DNA of 49,075 bases from Monosporascus cannonballus. Taxonomy: Eukaryota > Ascomycota > Sordariomycetes > Xylariales. Below the pieces are notes generated by a model that ran no database searches, was not told the DNA's origin, and was given only the letters and a program-made list of their open reading frames with translations. This document shows positions 9,898 to 22,423 of this stretch, piece by piece. The position numbers and the translations under genes were made by a program. Each line of letters opens with the position of its first letter. Within the stretch, counting starts at the first letter, position 1. The stretch covers positions 1-49,075 of the forward strand of contig QJNS01000386.1 in the NCBI GenBank assembly GCA_004154925.1, given 5' to 3'.

Positions 9898-12263
9898 ATG
9901 GCGCCATCTTTTGACCATCTGCGCGACGCAGATGTGGACGAGGATGACTACGACGAGGATGAGATTGATTTTTCGGACCTGAGGGAGAAGTACGAGGTTC
10001 AGCTGGAACAGGGTTATGACACCTTCGTCGTAATCGATGGGTTGCCCCAGGTCAACGAGGAACAGAAGCCCAAGCTGGTCAAATTTCTGCTGAAGAAGCT
10101 GAACAGCGTTGGAAGAACGAGGGAGGATCTCATCTACATGCCCATGGGAGATGACGGCAAGTCGCTCAGGTTGGTAGCCCGCACCGGGGAAGGGGTTCTC
10201 TATCAATGCTGACATGGGGGACTCGTGCCTGTGACAGATTCGCCTTCGTCGAGTACTCCTCGCCTGCCGAGGCCGCCGCCGCCGTAAGACAGCTCGACAT
10301 GGTCCCCCTCGACAAGAAGCACACTCTCCGGGTCAACAAGATGGCCGACATCGACCGCTACGGTCGTGAGGGACGCGTCGATGAGGAGTATGCCCCGCCC
10401 AAGATCGATCCGTTCCAGGAGAAGGAGCACCTGCGGTCGTTCCTGGCCGACCCCAGTGGCCGCGGCCGCGACCAGTTCGCCATGTATCGGGGCGACAGTG
10501 TCGGCGTCTTCTGGAACAACGAAAAGGACACACCGGAGAACGTCGTCGACCGACAGCACTGGACCGAGAGCTTTGTCCAGTGGTCCCCTCTGGGGACCTA
10601 CCTGGTTTCCGTCCACCAGCAGGGTGTCCAGCTCTGGGGTGGCCAGTCGTGGTCCCGCCAGAAACGTTTCGCCCATCCCTTCGTCAACATGCTTGACTTC
10701 TCCCCCAACGAGAGGTACGTTGTCACGTGGTCCAACCGCCCCATCTCGATACCGGACGAGGGTCACCCGCAGCTGTCCATGGACGAGGACGGGAAGAACT
10801 ATGTCATCTGGGATCTCGAGACGTCCAAGCCCCTGAGATCCTTCGCGAACCTCGACCTCCCATCCGGCGACCCCAACGCGCCCCCCAAGCACGCCCCTAA
10901 GTTCCCGTGGCCCGCCTTCAAGTGGTCCGCGGACGAGAGGTACGTTGCCCGGCTGAACCAGGGCCAGTCCATCTCCGTGTATGAGCTGCCCCGCATGAAT
11001 CTGCTGGACAAGACGACGGTCAAGATTGACGGCGTGATGGACTTCGAGTGGGCGCCCGCCACCCCCCAGAGGGACGGCGTGAAGCAATACGAGCAGCTCT
11101 TCTGCTTCTGGACCCCCGAGATCGGCAGCAGCCCTGCCCGGGTCGGTCTTATGAGCGTACCTTCCAAGCAGGTCGTCCGGTCACTCAACCTATTCAGCGT
11201 CACCGACGCAAAGCTGCATTGGCAGTCCGACGCCGCGTACCTCGCCGTCAAGGTCGATCGGCATTCCAAGTCCAAGAAGTCGCAGGCTACGACCCTCGAG
11301 ATCTTCCGCGTGAGGGAGAAGGGCGTGCCGGTGGAGGTCGTCGATACCATCAAGGACACCGTCATCAACTTCGCCTGGGAGCCCAAGGGAGACCGCTTCG
11401 TCACCATCACGACGACGGAGCCCGTTGGCGCCACCGCCGTTCCTCCCAAGACATCCGTCTCTTTCTTCTGCCCCGAGAAGGCGAAGAGCCCTGTCGTCGG
11501 TAACTTTAGGCACCTGCGGACGCTGGACAAGAAGAACAGCAACTCCATATACTGGTCCCCCAAGGGACGCTTTGTGGTCGTCGCCACCGTCGCCAATCAG
11601 CAGAGTTCCGACCTAGACTTCTTCGATCTCGACTTCGAGGGCGAGAAGCCAGAGAGCGAAAAAGACCTCACGGCAAACCTGCAGCTCATGAACACCGCGG
11701 ACCATTACGGGGTCACGGATCTTCAGTGGGATCCATCGGGTCGTTTCGTTGCTTCGTGGGCGTCTGTCTGGAAGCACGCGGTAAGTCCTAACATCTCGTC
11801 GCGCCCTCGCGTTACCCGCGTGTCCCACTTGCTGAATGGAGACTTATAGATGGAAAACGGTTACCACCTTTACGATTTCAAAGGCGAGCAACTGCGCGAG
11901 GAGCCCGTCGACAAGTTCAAGCAGTGGTTGTGGCGGCCGCGACCTCCCACCCTGCTTACCAAGGACGAACAGAAGCTGATCCGCAAGAACCTGCGCGAGT
12001 ATTCGCGACAGTTCGAACAGGAAGACGCCGAGCGCGGCGCGTCCGCCGACTTGGCCGTCATCGAGGCCAGGAGGCGTCTGCTGGACGAGTGGTACGCCTG
12101 GCGCGCCTCGGTCGAAGCCGAGCTCGAGGACGAGAGGGAGGCGCGCGGCTTGCCCAAGCAGTCCGCCGAGGAACAGGCCAAGAAGCCCGAGGAGGGCGAG
12201 CAGCAAGTCATCGAGGAGATCGTGGAGGAGGTATTGGAGGAGAGCGAGGAAATTGTTCCCTAG
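9898..12263 (+). CDS. PRT1: Eukaryotic translation initiation factor 3 subunit B (Prt1)
   Basis: eIF3b is a core scaffold of eIF3, which binds the 40S subunit and supports recruitment of the initiator ternary complex and mRNA scanning. Exons are 9898-10169, 10238-11780 and 11850-12263, giving 742 residues, the normal fungal length. The introns are 68 bp (GTTGGT...CAG) and 69 bp (GTAAGT...TAG). An acidic N-terminus is followed by an RRM with [10 protein letters not shown] as RNP2 and RFAFVEY as RNP1; intron 1 splits the Arg codon of RNP1. Next comes [19 protein letters not shown], then the eIF2A-type beta-propeller (about residues 180-630, e.g. [24 protein letters not shown]). The charged helical tail holds [16 protein letters not shown], the region that contacts eIF3i/g in yeast. 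ATG 9898 follows AACATGGCG context. Confidence 0.97.
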
Positions 12264-13824
12264 TAGGGGGGTGCATCCCGCGCAATCAGTTTTCCTGTTG
12301 GTCGACGGCGGATTCGAGGCGGGGACGGCGTTCATCTGTCTACGGCATATATCTAGACTTCTCTGGTAGCATCCAAAATGGGATCTTCGGCATCTGGTGC
12401 TTTGAGTGGAATAATCAACATCCGATCTTATCACTCCTTATGGCTGCACGCTTTCTTTCCTCTTGCATGTAGAGACGTCATGTGTCGCTAGCGGCGGCGT
12501 GTGAAACACAACGCCTATCTTGCTCTGGTTTGATGTCGTCCCGGCATAGCATCTTCAAGTAACTTGTCAGATTTATTCCGTAACATGACGGGGTGCTTCT
12601 AGTATTCAGCTATTTGGTATCCAGTAACGTTAGGTCCTCGCAACCTGCCACAGACAGCATCATAGGGCGTCTCGACGCAAGTGGGGAACTAGGAAGTACC
12701 TGGTCTGCGACCGCATGTCATGCAGTTGGCAGCCCGAAAGGTAGCGAAGCTCTTAAAAACCTCATGTGCGGCTATCACAACGGCTTGTTTACTTGACTGA
12801 ATTGGGCTCTAGTTCGTGGACTTGCTTGTCCTAGATTTTTATTGCATGATATGAATGCCGAACTATTTTTGTCCAAGCATTATATGGTTAGATATGTATT
12901 CCTACGAAGTCGAGATAGATAGTCATGGTGGTCTTGAGGGCTCCCATTTGCGCAACCGGAGACTTGGCTATTACGATATGCTTAAAAGCAGAGTGCTTAA
13001 ATTCTAGGCATGGCTGATGATGGTCCACGTGGTTCGCAGAGTTACTCAGTGCCACTATAATGCTGCACGGACGGGGCTGACTCTACTCGTTCGTTGGTAT
13101 CTTGATTCGGTGTCGCTCTCTGTTTTCAACCCTCGCATGTCGCCGATGGTTGCGAAACTGCTGTCAAGTGGTAACGCTGTTACAAGTTCTGAGGAGTTGT
13201 TTCCCCCCAGCATCATCTGAATGAGGTTGGTTACTGTATGAAGCAGGGGGATTAAGTGACGTTGATTCTGATCTATACAGTAAGGGGCATTAAAAATAGT
13301 AACACGGGCGGCCCGACCGGGGTTTTTGGTATGTCGTAAACATGCGATGAGCGCCAAACGTCCCGGATACCGCGCATGGCCTCCATTTCTTATGTGAGGA
13401 TATCGCGCCACAGGACGACTTGCGAGGCTGTGCGCGGCACGCCTTCCTTGTCAGTAACGCCAACATTGCTCCCCGGGCAACTGATGAAATGGTTTATTAC
13501 TAACGGGCATTGATAGAACATGGAAGTCTAGCTTCTCCTTCTTCGGTAAAATACGTAACCCCGTCCAAAAATATGCTGCGAGCCACCCCTATGAGGCCGG
13601 ATGGTGTCTGATGGGCATCTAGGATTCTGGTCAAGCACAGTGCTGTGAATGACGTGGTCCAGTGGGCACGGCAAGGGGCTTTCTCCCAACTCGAACCCCT
13701 CTACAAAAAGCACCTCGGCAACCCTGGTAGACAAGCAGGATACTTAAAAGTTTTACCCCTAATAAAGATCGCTAATTGGCCAATTGGCGAAATTATGAAT
13801 TCCCGATCCCCTGGAGTTAAATTC

Positions 13825-13972
13825 CTCCCTGGGTGCCGGTTGGTCACACAGTAACTGGTAGCGGCAAAGACGCCAACCTAAAACAGCAGTATACAACCAT
13901 CAAACGCTATTCCAGAATTAAACTGAAAATGCAGTTATCGGTTACTGTGTGACCTAGTGGCACCCGGGGGAG
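13825..13972. repeat. Short inverted-repeat element with roughly 36-bp arms
   Basis: The left arm (13825-13860) holds CTCCCTGGGTGCC then GGTCACACAGTAAC. The right arm (about 13937-13972) holds the complement, GTTACTGTGTGACC then GGCACCCGGGGGAG. Arms differ at a few positions and enclose about 75 bp. The structure suggests a tiny non-autonomous DNA element. I could not find a clean target duplication. Confidence 0.6.
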
Positions 13973-14553
13973 ATAAATGGACCATATCTGCTTCGTTGAG
14001 GGAAGTGCTCACACAAAGTGCTAGCATTTCCCGAGTCTACATAACTGCGGAATACTATGTATAGCATAGACAAGTTACAAGACCAGACGCTATATCAGGT
14101 ACCTACCCGGTAGTAAGTACCTATGTCTGTGGCGTCTACGTACAGACCTCGCTCAAACATCGAATTCTCTATGCTGCTTGTCCTTACCAGAGTCGCAGCT
14201 TGCCGATACTACTACTTTCTTAACATGACATAATAGCCAGAAGAAGATGATGAAATGCGCTGGGGGTGCTGCGTGCCATTTCAGGTTCATGACTCGAACG
14301 AGTGGGTGACTGCCGCGCTGGCCTTAAACTGGAGACATGCTACATAAAAAGACAGAAGAGGTTACTTCCTAGGCTACTAGTCAAGCCAAATATAAGTCGG
14401 TAGTGTGCACACATATACGGGAGTACATCACGCTCCTAGGTAACTAGGGCGGTTCGGCTTGGCAACTTGGTAGCTTTGGTACCTGGGTTAGCCCTGTATC
14501 TAGTGCCGGCATTATGCACTAGCTCAGAGGTGATTTAGGCGGGTCGTGGCGGT

Positions 14554-15000
14554 TACAACTCACAGGGGTATTTTTTGTTAGTTACCTCCACCACCCCACC
14601 GTCTTTCCATTACAAGCTAGTATGTAGACTCCCATAGAATCTGTATGGAAATCTACCTGCTTTTAATCTATAAGTCGCCACTACTATAACCCAGAATAGG
14701 GCTTTATTGCTTAGTAACCGCTGCTGTATTTGCTTTAAATCAAACCCTTTTATGATATTAATACATCATTAAAGCCTATTTCGATATAAAGAACAAGCGT
14801 TCCGCGAAACGTCGCCGTCAATTACAGCTGCCGTACGTCTTTGATAGATAGAGGGTTACATTAAAAGTATTAGGAAACAGCAAAGGAAATAATGGAGGTC
14901 ATTTTGCATACAAAATGTATAGGAGTATACATACTAGCTGTTTTAGGAAAACATGTGGGGCTGTGGGGGTAACTAACAAAAAATACCCCTGTGAGTTGTA
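14554..15000. mobile_element. MITE with about 33-bp perfect terminal inverted repeats
   Basis: The left end (14554 onward) reads TACAACTCACAGGGG and continues identically for about 33 bp into TTGTTAGTTACC. The right end (up to 15000) is its reverse complement, ending CCCCTGTGAGTTGTA. Weaker similarity extends the arms to about 45 bp. Both ends abut TA, as expected for TA-targeting Tc1/mariner-pogo elements. The interior is AT-rich and non-coding, so a transposase must be supplied in trans. Confidence 0.8.
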
Positions 15001-16638
15001 GAGTTGCACGGACTCGCAACACCCAAAACAGGGCTTTGAATTGGGTCTGTGCTAGGCCGCCCCCCCTTTTTCCACACCGAAAGCACCAGATGCATCATCG
15101 TCCGTCTCTCCGCATTCACCTTCTTCTGGTTTACCCCGTATCTCCATCCCCCTTCGACCTTGTTTTACCAATTGGAGCCGGTTTTTCCTGCATATTCTCT
15201 CCTTCATGTCGATGAGGATTAATCCTGTATTCATTCGCTCGTTGCTGAATTCGTTCTTTCGTTTGCCGATCGCGCAAAGCCACCCTGTGCGATAGTCCCA
15301 AGTCGGAGTAATGCCTAGAGCATCTGGTCAACTCTAATTACCTACCCAAGAGATCCAAGTTGATGGTCTGCATATGTGCTATTGATCAAGTTGAATTATT
15401 CATTACGCCCATCACTTACGCACTCGTTTGCTCACTTATATACCTACCTACATACAGACGTATTGCATTCGTTCCTACCCCTCGGCGTCTACTCTCCTAC
15501 GTAGTACGCGAAAGCTGCTTGTTTGGCAGCTATCACCACCTTCTCTAATCTACCTACCTAGTACCGGCGAACTCAACCTGACAACGACCTCTCAACATCG
15601 TCATTATCATCACCGGCCCGTCAACCCCTGCGTATAATATACGACTTACGTGCATCCGCCGCCAGTATCCATCTCCAAGCAGCCCGTTGGCTCGCCCTAA
15701 TGTATTGACTCCCCTCGCCTGGCTCGCCTTTACGGATCCATCTCAGTTGATATTCACAATACGCGGTTTAGCATTCATCCTGCTCGGATATATACCATAA
15801 TACTTCGTGCATAGGCGGACTCGGGCAACACGGGAATCATCGTTTCTGCTAGGATATTGCCCTGACGACTTACGACCCAGAACATAAACTACTACGGCCG
15901 GTGTTAACACCAAGACAGGCACGCGGATGGAGTATTATTGTTAACCACCTGTCTCGAAATACGCGCTTGCCTCGGCTGCCCAGTCATTCTTTTCATTGAT
16001 TCATTCATATACTCATTCGTCCATTTTGCTCGTCTTGGCCCGAAGTGGGAAGGTGGTTGTCGTACCTTGCATACGCTCTCAGCAACTTCTGCTACGCGAT
16101 ATATCCCTTGGCGGGATCGTGCAGATACTTAACAAGCTTTAAGCTCCTCAAAGCTGGTCACGGCTGTGACGCAAATTAGGGGTTTACTGAGCATTTCCAC
16201 CTCAGCCCTGTCCCGAAACATCCCTCCAACTTTAGACGTTGAAACGTAGTTTCTGACCCCTTACCTTTTCCATCTGATCTCATACACGCCATAAAGCTCA
16301 CAACACGGCTTGTTTCACGTCCGGCATAAGTCGCCCCCTGTGTTTGGTTGTGGTTTCTACTAGTCACCCATCACATACCGGTACCTTAATTAGATCTGCT
16401 GCATCTTGGCTTTTGCCTCGCATGTATTGAGCCTGAGGCTAGGAAGGAGATCAACGGCCTGGATTTAGTGGAGAAAGGCTTGCGCTTGAGCCTGAACTGA
16501 ACTGACCCTTCCATTTCATTATCGCGCGCTTCAACGGTGGGAGGACGACAATACCACTTGAGTTCGTTTGGCAGAGACGAGTCCAATCGGATCGGTTAAG
16601 GACCGGCCGGAATTTTCAGAACTAATAACAAGCGCCCG

Positions 16639-18919
16639 ATGTCGAGCCATGCGACGATGATATACGGCGGAGCGAACGTTGTCGACGAGGTAGACATCGC
16701 CATTCCGAGCCCCGGCTCTCCACCCGGCATGTCCTCCTCGAAATCTTCTAAGACTTCGTCTCTCCGCTCATTCAACTCAGACGATGACAATGGTGTGATC
16801 GCGGACGCTGGCCACTTCGAAGAGATCGGGCTCGACGATGATGCCGACGCCATAGACTCGTCTCATGCTCGTGATCTGCAGATCAAGACAAACCCCAATC
16901 CCTATAGCGCCTCCTTTGCCTCCCATCTCCGCGCCACGTCTGCAAGACATGTAGGCTCGACCGTTCACCTTCAGGCTCGCGACATGTCTCGCCCACACCC
17001 CCCCCGGGAGCTCACGCATGGGAGGAAGTCCCGACTCCCCTTCCCGCCTGGCAGAACCCAGTTCCGGGATACCAGCACTCATAATCTTAGCATAGGTGGA
17101 GGACCCGAGCCCCAACGAGGACCGTTGCCGCTGCGTGGGTTGCCCGCTCGATCCGCCTCTACATTGAGCGCCTCCCGACGGCAGCGAAGTCCAAGCCCGA
17201 ACACTTCCGTCCGTTCGCTGAGCCCGCGCGATTCGAACATCTCGCACCCTCGGCGAAGCAGCTGGCAATCGAACCGAGAGCGCAAGGGTGTGATAGACTT
17301 GGAGAAGGAGTGTGACGATGACGATGACGATATACCGGACGGCTTCATTCTTGATAACGTGCCGGTGTCGCCTCGTCTTCCTTCCGAGCGGTCCGCCAGC
17401 CGACCCGTGTCTGCGTCGACGTCCCCCGAGAGACCACCGAAGGAACGGGTGCGTAGCGTCGGCAACGGGACTCCACCGGTCGCAGCCGACAGCGGTTCGC
17501 TTAGATCGCCGACGTGGAGATCGGATTCCTCGCTCACTACGCCCAAGTCCGACGCCTCTCCCCCCACGAAGGGGCGTGCGAAGAGTTGGTCGGCAGCTGT
17601 CTCGGGGCTAAGTGCCGAGGCAAAGGCCCTCACCGAAAAGCTTGAAGAGCATGCTGACGAGCTCGACAAGCATGGAGTCTACCATTCGACGTACGCGCGC
17701 CCGTCTGCAAAACCCCGCGTCAAGTCCGCTTTCGCTGAACTCCCTCCTCTTCGGCGAACGAACATCATGATCGATCCGCTGCCCATCTCGAAAGAAAAAG
17801 AAGCCGTCCTCTCGCGGACGAGACCTTCTTGGCTGCCTCCAAAGGATCCGGCCGAGGAGAGAAGACATCTCAGGGAATATCAAAAGATGATGGCCAACAG
17901 TATCGAGGCGGACAAGAGGCGAGAAGCTGCGCTTAGGGAAAAGGAGCGGACGAAAGACAAGGCTGCCAACGCTCTGATTCGCGTTTGGGAGGACGACGTT
18001 CTGAAGAGGTGGGACAGGGCCGTCCGTGACGGGAAGACGCGCGATCTCTGGTGGAAGGGGGTGGCTCCGCGATGTCGCGGTACCGTCTGGGCCCGTGCTA
18101 TCGGTAATGAACTCGGCCTAACCGAGACATCGTTTCAGGCGGCACTTTCAAGGGCCCGCGAGGTGGACGACCGGGTCGCCGGAGGGAAGGGCACTGCCGA
18201 GGATGAGCGGCGCACGCTCTGGTTTGCACAGATCCAAAGGGAGGTTCAGGAACAAACCTGGGTTGACCTCAAGATATTTCAGGCCGGGGGACCTTTGCAC
18301 GTGGCTCTCGTTGATGTCCTCCGCGCGTATGCCATGTATCGAAGCGATATCGGGTATGTGAGCGGGTGCAACGTAAGTGCAGTTCACGCCTCGAACATTA
18401 CCCAGACCAACAATCAATCTCTAATTTTGTTGACAGACCATCGCCGCTTTGTTGCTGTTGAACTTACCGACCCCGTCAGCGGCGTTCATCACGCTGGCCA
18501 ATCTCCTCAACAGATCCCTCCCCCTATCATTCTACACCTGTGATTTGGGCGCGAAGACATCGGCATACAAGCTCGTTCTCGAAAGTCTTGGGCGGAAGTC
18601 ATCGCGGCTTCATCAGCATCTCGAGAGCCGAGATCTCGGTCTCGAGCCAGACGACTACCTCGCTACCACCTTCGCCGGTCTTTTCACTCAGAATGTCAGC
18701 CTGGACGAATGCACGCGTTTATGGGATGTGTATGTTTTCGAGGGGGACTCGGTGCTAATCCGGGCCGCTGTCGCTTTACTCGTGGAGAGGGAGATGACGT
18801 TACTCGGCGCCAATACCGCCGAGGAGGTGCACCGGACTCTTCACGACGGCGGCAGCCAGGACCGCCAAGGAAAGGAGGATGAATGGATGGAAAGGGTTCG
18901 CTCTGCTGGAAGGTCATAA
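16639..18919 (+). CDS. TBC-domain (Rab-GAP-like) protein, TBC1D14/TBC1D12 type
   Basis: TBC proteins usually accelerate GTP hydrolysis on Rab GTPases in vesicle traffic. Exons are 16639-18372 and 18437-18919, joined by a 64-bp intron (GTAAGT...CAG) inside the TBC domain, giving 738 residues. Residues 1-460 are mostly disordered: Ser/Pro/Arg-rich with an acidic stretch near residue 228, then a charged helical segment. The TBC domain starts near residue 467 with RDLWWKGVAPRCRGTVWARA. It continues with LKIFQAGGPLH, LRAYAMYRSDIGYVSGCN, then AFITLANLLNRSLPLSFY and LWDVYVFEGDSVLIRAA, the order seen in TBC1D14-like proteins. The two catalytic fingers are absent: the IxxDxxR position reads IQREVQE (from residue 532), and YxQG reads YVSG (573-576). 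A role as a non-catalytic Rab binder is inferred. ATG 16639 is the first in this frame near the coding start. Confidence 0.9.
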
Positions 18920-19779
18920 ACTTTCAGACAACGGGCCACACGACAGTCCCGGTGCCCGCTATATAAGGCTTTCGACGTCGGTGCCTCTAACCGCAAGTCC
19001 TACCCCTTTTTTGTACATATGTAGTCCGTCGGAACAATAGCCGGTTCTTGCTTTGCCGGCAGAGAGAACGACTCGACCCGGTGGCGTAGCTTTTGATTGG
19101 AAATTGCTCGGAGTGCTAGGAATGGAAGGAAAATCAAGTCCGTAAGGCCAAATCTGGTGCAGGCGGGGTCACGGCGCGGCAGGTCTTGGGGTTGTACCGG
19201 TACTCACGAGAATGGGGGGAAAGGAAACAAAATAGATTTAATAGCAAAGGGACTTAATTGCTGCAGGTTGGTAAGTGGTGGAGACCAGTAACCGCTACTG
19301 AACCTAACATGCTTTTCCTGGGCTGACATTTGGTCATCCAGACCCGGGCATATTTACTGCCTACCTACCCGAGGTTCACCGTACGCCCATAATACATTCA
19401 GCGTCCCCATCACCACGTGCGACCCAGCTCTAAGTCCTGCACTTCCAGGTGCCGAAATGAAACCGCATCCCAGAAATAGGAACAGCAAGTTGTAGGAGGT
19501 CAGAAACCAGGATATCAAAATGACAGATATTTACATCGGGCAGGCCTGCCATCTGACAGGCGCACCCACCGAGCCCGGCTTCGTCGTAACAGAGCGCGCA
19601 GCTATCAGTTACCGACTTGTCAATAGTTACCAGCCACTATGAGCTGAATTTCGTGTAGTCTGTACACTACACGTAACCATTGGGCTCCTTGGACCTTGCT
19701 CGGAGTGAGCCGGATCCAAGCGCAGCTTGCGGAGCCGGAAACCCCAGACACCCCCCCGCCACTCACCTCGGTGGAACTC
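18920..19779. other. Intergenic region, no gene seen
   Basis: This is the 3' flank of the TBC gene leading into the decayed DUF3435 locus. It has no reading frame with family resemblance and no visible RNA gene. A short CTACCTACC tract occurs near 19360. Confidence 0.5.
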
Positions 19780-22245
19780 CAGCACTTCTGGCACCGCGGA
19801 AAGCAGTCGACGCCCTCTGCCACCGGATCATGCTGACGACACAAAGGACAACATCGTTGCCGGTCAAAAACCATGGATTGCTTTCTGTGCATCGCCGCCT
19901 GGCAACCCGGATTGGAAGTCCCTCTTGAAGACTCTGAGCTAGGACAATAGGGGCCTTGCCGAAGCATTTGCCCCGTATTTGATGCGAAGAGGAAAATCCA
20001 GGGTCGGTAACGAGAGTACGATTTGCCAGTACTTGCGGCTGCTATCGGCGCTATTCAAGAAGCACCGGCACCGAACTCGAGAAGCGGCTTCGGGATCATT
20101 TTGTACCGGTCGCGAAGCTCGAGTTCAGGCACATATTCGGGCTGCGGGTGGACCCCGAGCACAAGAAAGTTCTCGGACCCTGGGGGGTTCAACCTATCTT
20201 GCGTGCTTCCGCTGGGCCCGGGATACGACCACATTTAAGATCGGACTCGACCGGCTTAATGATGCGCTCATCCGCATCTTGCTCATGTGGACGGGTTGTT
20301 GGAGGCCAACCTAAGAATGCGAAGAAGATTCAAGAGTACGGTGAAGAATCCGACGCCTACACCGATGTCGACAATAGCCCGGACAAGTACATCCAGCCAC
20401 GCCCGAAGGAATGCTGGGTCTTGCGGTGGGCTGGACGAGAGGACTGACGCGGCATACATGGGCTTCTGGGAAAATATCGGTCTCTGGATCTTGCACGACC
20501 CGATGGGTGACGGCGGCAAAGATTGCTTTGTGATACAGGTCTTCTTCCGCTTCCATAAAGGTTGCAACAAGGAGATGGTGCTCGCTTGGTTTTCCTTTGT
20601 CGAAAAGAAGCTTCCTGTTTTATGCCCGCCCTCTCACCTTCGTTAAGGCCTCGGCGGAAGGGGTTGCCCATCGACCCAGTTACGACGCCCGAGCCTTTCT
20701 TTAATACCGAGACCAGCATGCCAGCCGTCCATATACCGTGGAACAAGGAGGTCTGGCATAAACTAGTGTTCCGGCAGGCGTCGTGTCCGTCGAAGGGCCC
20801 AAAGAATCGGACGGATCGCCGACGACAAACGCGTTCGACATCAACTCGGGCAAGCCGGGAAGCGGCGGGACCGCCTAATTGACTCCAGTCGTATGTATAC
20901 CGCCGGGGTAATCTGGAAATCCTTGATAGTAAGTCTCGTCTACCACGATCCAACAGTCCTTAACATGGGGAAAGAGCACTATCGCCAGTATATCCGGGAT
21001 TAAGGGGCACGACACCGACATAACAACGGTGTCTATCAGAGATTTTATTCCAACGCCATGCCGAACACCATGCACTAGGATGCATGCTTGGACCGTAACA
21101 CCGAGTTTCCCTACCCGGATATGAGAAATGTTCCGATAGGGGTCTCCGACGGGTGATGAGCGCCGTCGGCCCGGACAGCATGGTTCACCGGTTAGAAAGA
21201 GAATGGTCGGCCTTCGAAGCCGCGTTACAGGCAAAGTACGGAAAATCCTTGAAGGCTGCCGGGTACCGGCAAAAGTTACGCGAGCAGGAATAAAACAAAC
21301 TTAAAACAGCAAGGCAGCGACAAGTAAAAAGGTGGCAAAATATCTATCGCAGGGACCACTTTAAAACGAAAAATAATGACGAACTCGACGGACAGCTACG
21401 TAGCATCCATATCCCCCAGAAGCCCCTACGGAAGATTATTTTCACCTGCCAGAACAAAGGCTGCTTGGCGATAACCTTGGTAATATGGATGAAAACCTTC
21501 CGGAAGACGAGGTCGTGTGCCGGAAGCTCGATACGATCCTTGCATGGGTCTATTACGCCTGGAAGATCGAACCAAAAGAGCTGACGTGTCCACAAACCAA
21601 ACCGGGAGTGCAAATGCCATCGACCTGGGTGGCGGAGCACGTCCAACCACCACAGGGAACGCCCGAACTGCCAATGGGTAGACGAGCTATCGCGCCGAAG
21701 CCACGGTACACATCGATAATCCAAGTCCTAGCGACCCTCCTCTCCCGTTGCCACCAGATATCGCAGTGATCCCAGACCCGCCACCGCCGTACACTGTACT
21801 CGACTGTAGCCATGCCCTACCCGTCACCATGCCAGGCGAGAACGGGCCGGCAACGCCCCTAGCTTCTCGAGACCGACGAAAGCGCGATATAAGAGTATCT
21901 TCTGCGGGAGACGACTCGCTCAGAAAGGGACGATCTGGGACTGTGCAGAGCGGCACCCCAGGCGACGCAGTCGCGAAACTGTGCCATGTCCCGTTCCAGA
22001 GTGCGAGTCCAAGGGCTTGGAACTGGAGAATGAAATGCGATTTAATAACCACGCAAAGGTTGTCCGCAATGTCAATCCGGGACCTAAGGTAACGATACTT
22101 ATAAAGACATCGGCAGCGAATCCGTGCGGAGGATGTCGTGGAATAGGAGTATCTATGTTAGTCATCAAGCTCCCAGCACCCCGGAAGAACCTTATTCCGG
22201 CGCGCCCACAGTATATAGAGAGCTTCCTAGCCACCGCTCGCTAGA
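19780..22245 (+). pseudogene. Decayed DUF3435 (captain-type tyrosine recombinase) gene with C2H2-like end
   Basis: DUF3435 proteins are tyrosine-recombinase relatives and include the captains of fungal Starship elements. Similarity is spread over all three plus frames, so the gene is broken by several frameshifts and stops. Readable pieces in order are STICQYLRLLSALFKK (about 20010-20065), RHIFGLRVDPEHKKVLGPWG, TTTFKIGLDRLNDALIRILL, TGCWRP (about 20291-20308, the TGxRP box), MPAVHIPWNKEVWHKLVFR (about 20720), YVYRRGNLEIL (about 20890, the RRG box), GHDTD (about 21007, the His box), VYQRFYSNAMPN, and MDENLPEDEVV (21485). Near 21980-22060 PCPVPEC...NNHAKVV resembles the C2H2-type finger at the end of many such proteins. 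Recognition rests on recalled family motifs. The locus is not AT-saturated, so ordinary decay or light RIP is more likely than heavy RIP. Confidence 0.65.
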
Positions 22246-22423
22246 GCTCAATTCTAGCAAGACAATTATCACTTCTCACACTCTATGTTACCTTACCTAC
22301 CGATCATCTTAACTGTGACAGAGGAGAACTGGGGCATGAGCCACGAGTCATCGTCAAGACCAGATATTGTTTTCGTGAAGACAGGCCAGGCTCGCTCCAG
22401 AGGCTGAGTCGGGTCCGCCTCAA

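Larger units (their letters stand above)
12264..16638. other. Large intergenic region with two inverted-repeat elements
   Basis: No convincing gene is visible in 4.4 kb; open frames are short (under about 120 codons) and unlike known proteins. The region contains inverted-repeat elements at 13825-13972 and 14554-15000. The stretch 15000-16638 is pyrimidine-rich with several short open frames and ACCTACCTA tracts, and may include a long promoter and leader for the TBC gene. Confidence 0.55.

Noticed and set aside
15000..16638. Several short open frames upstream of the TBC gene
   Set aside because: All are short and motif-free, with low-complexity pyrimidine-rich sequence; better explained as promoter or leader.
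20287..20646. 119-codon open frame as a separate gene
   Set aside because: It mixes correct and shifted frames of the decayed DUF3435 gene and is not an independent reading frame.
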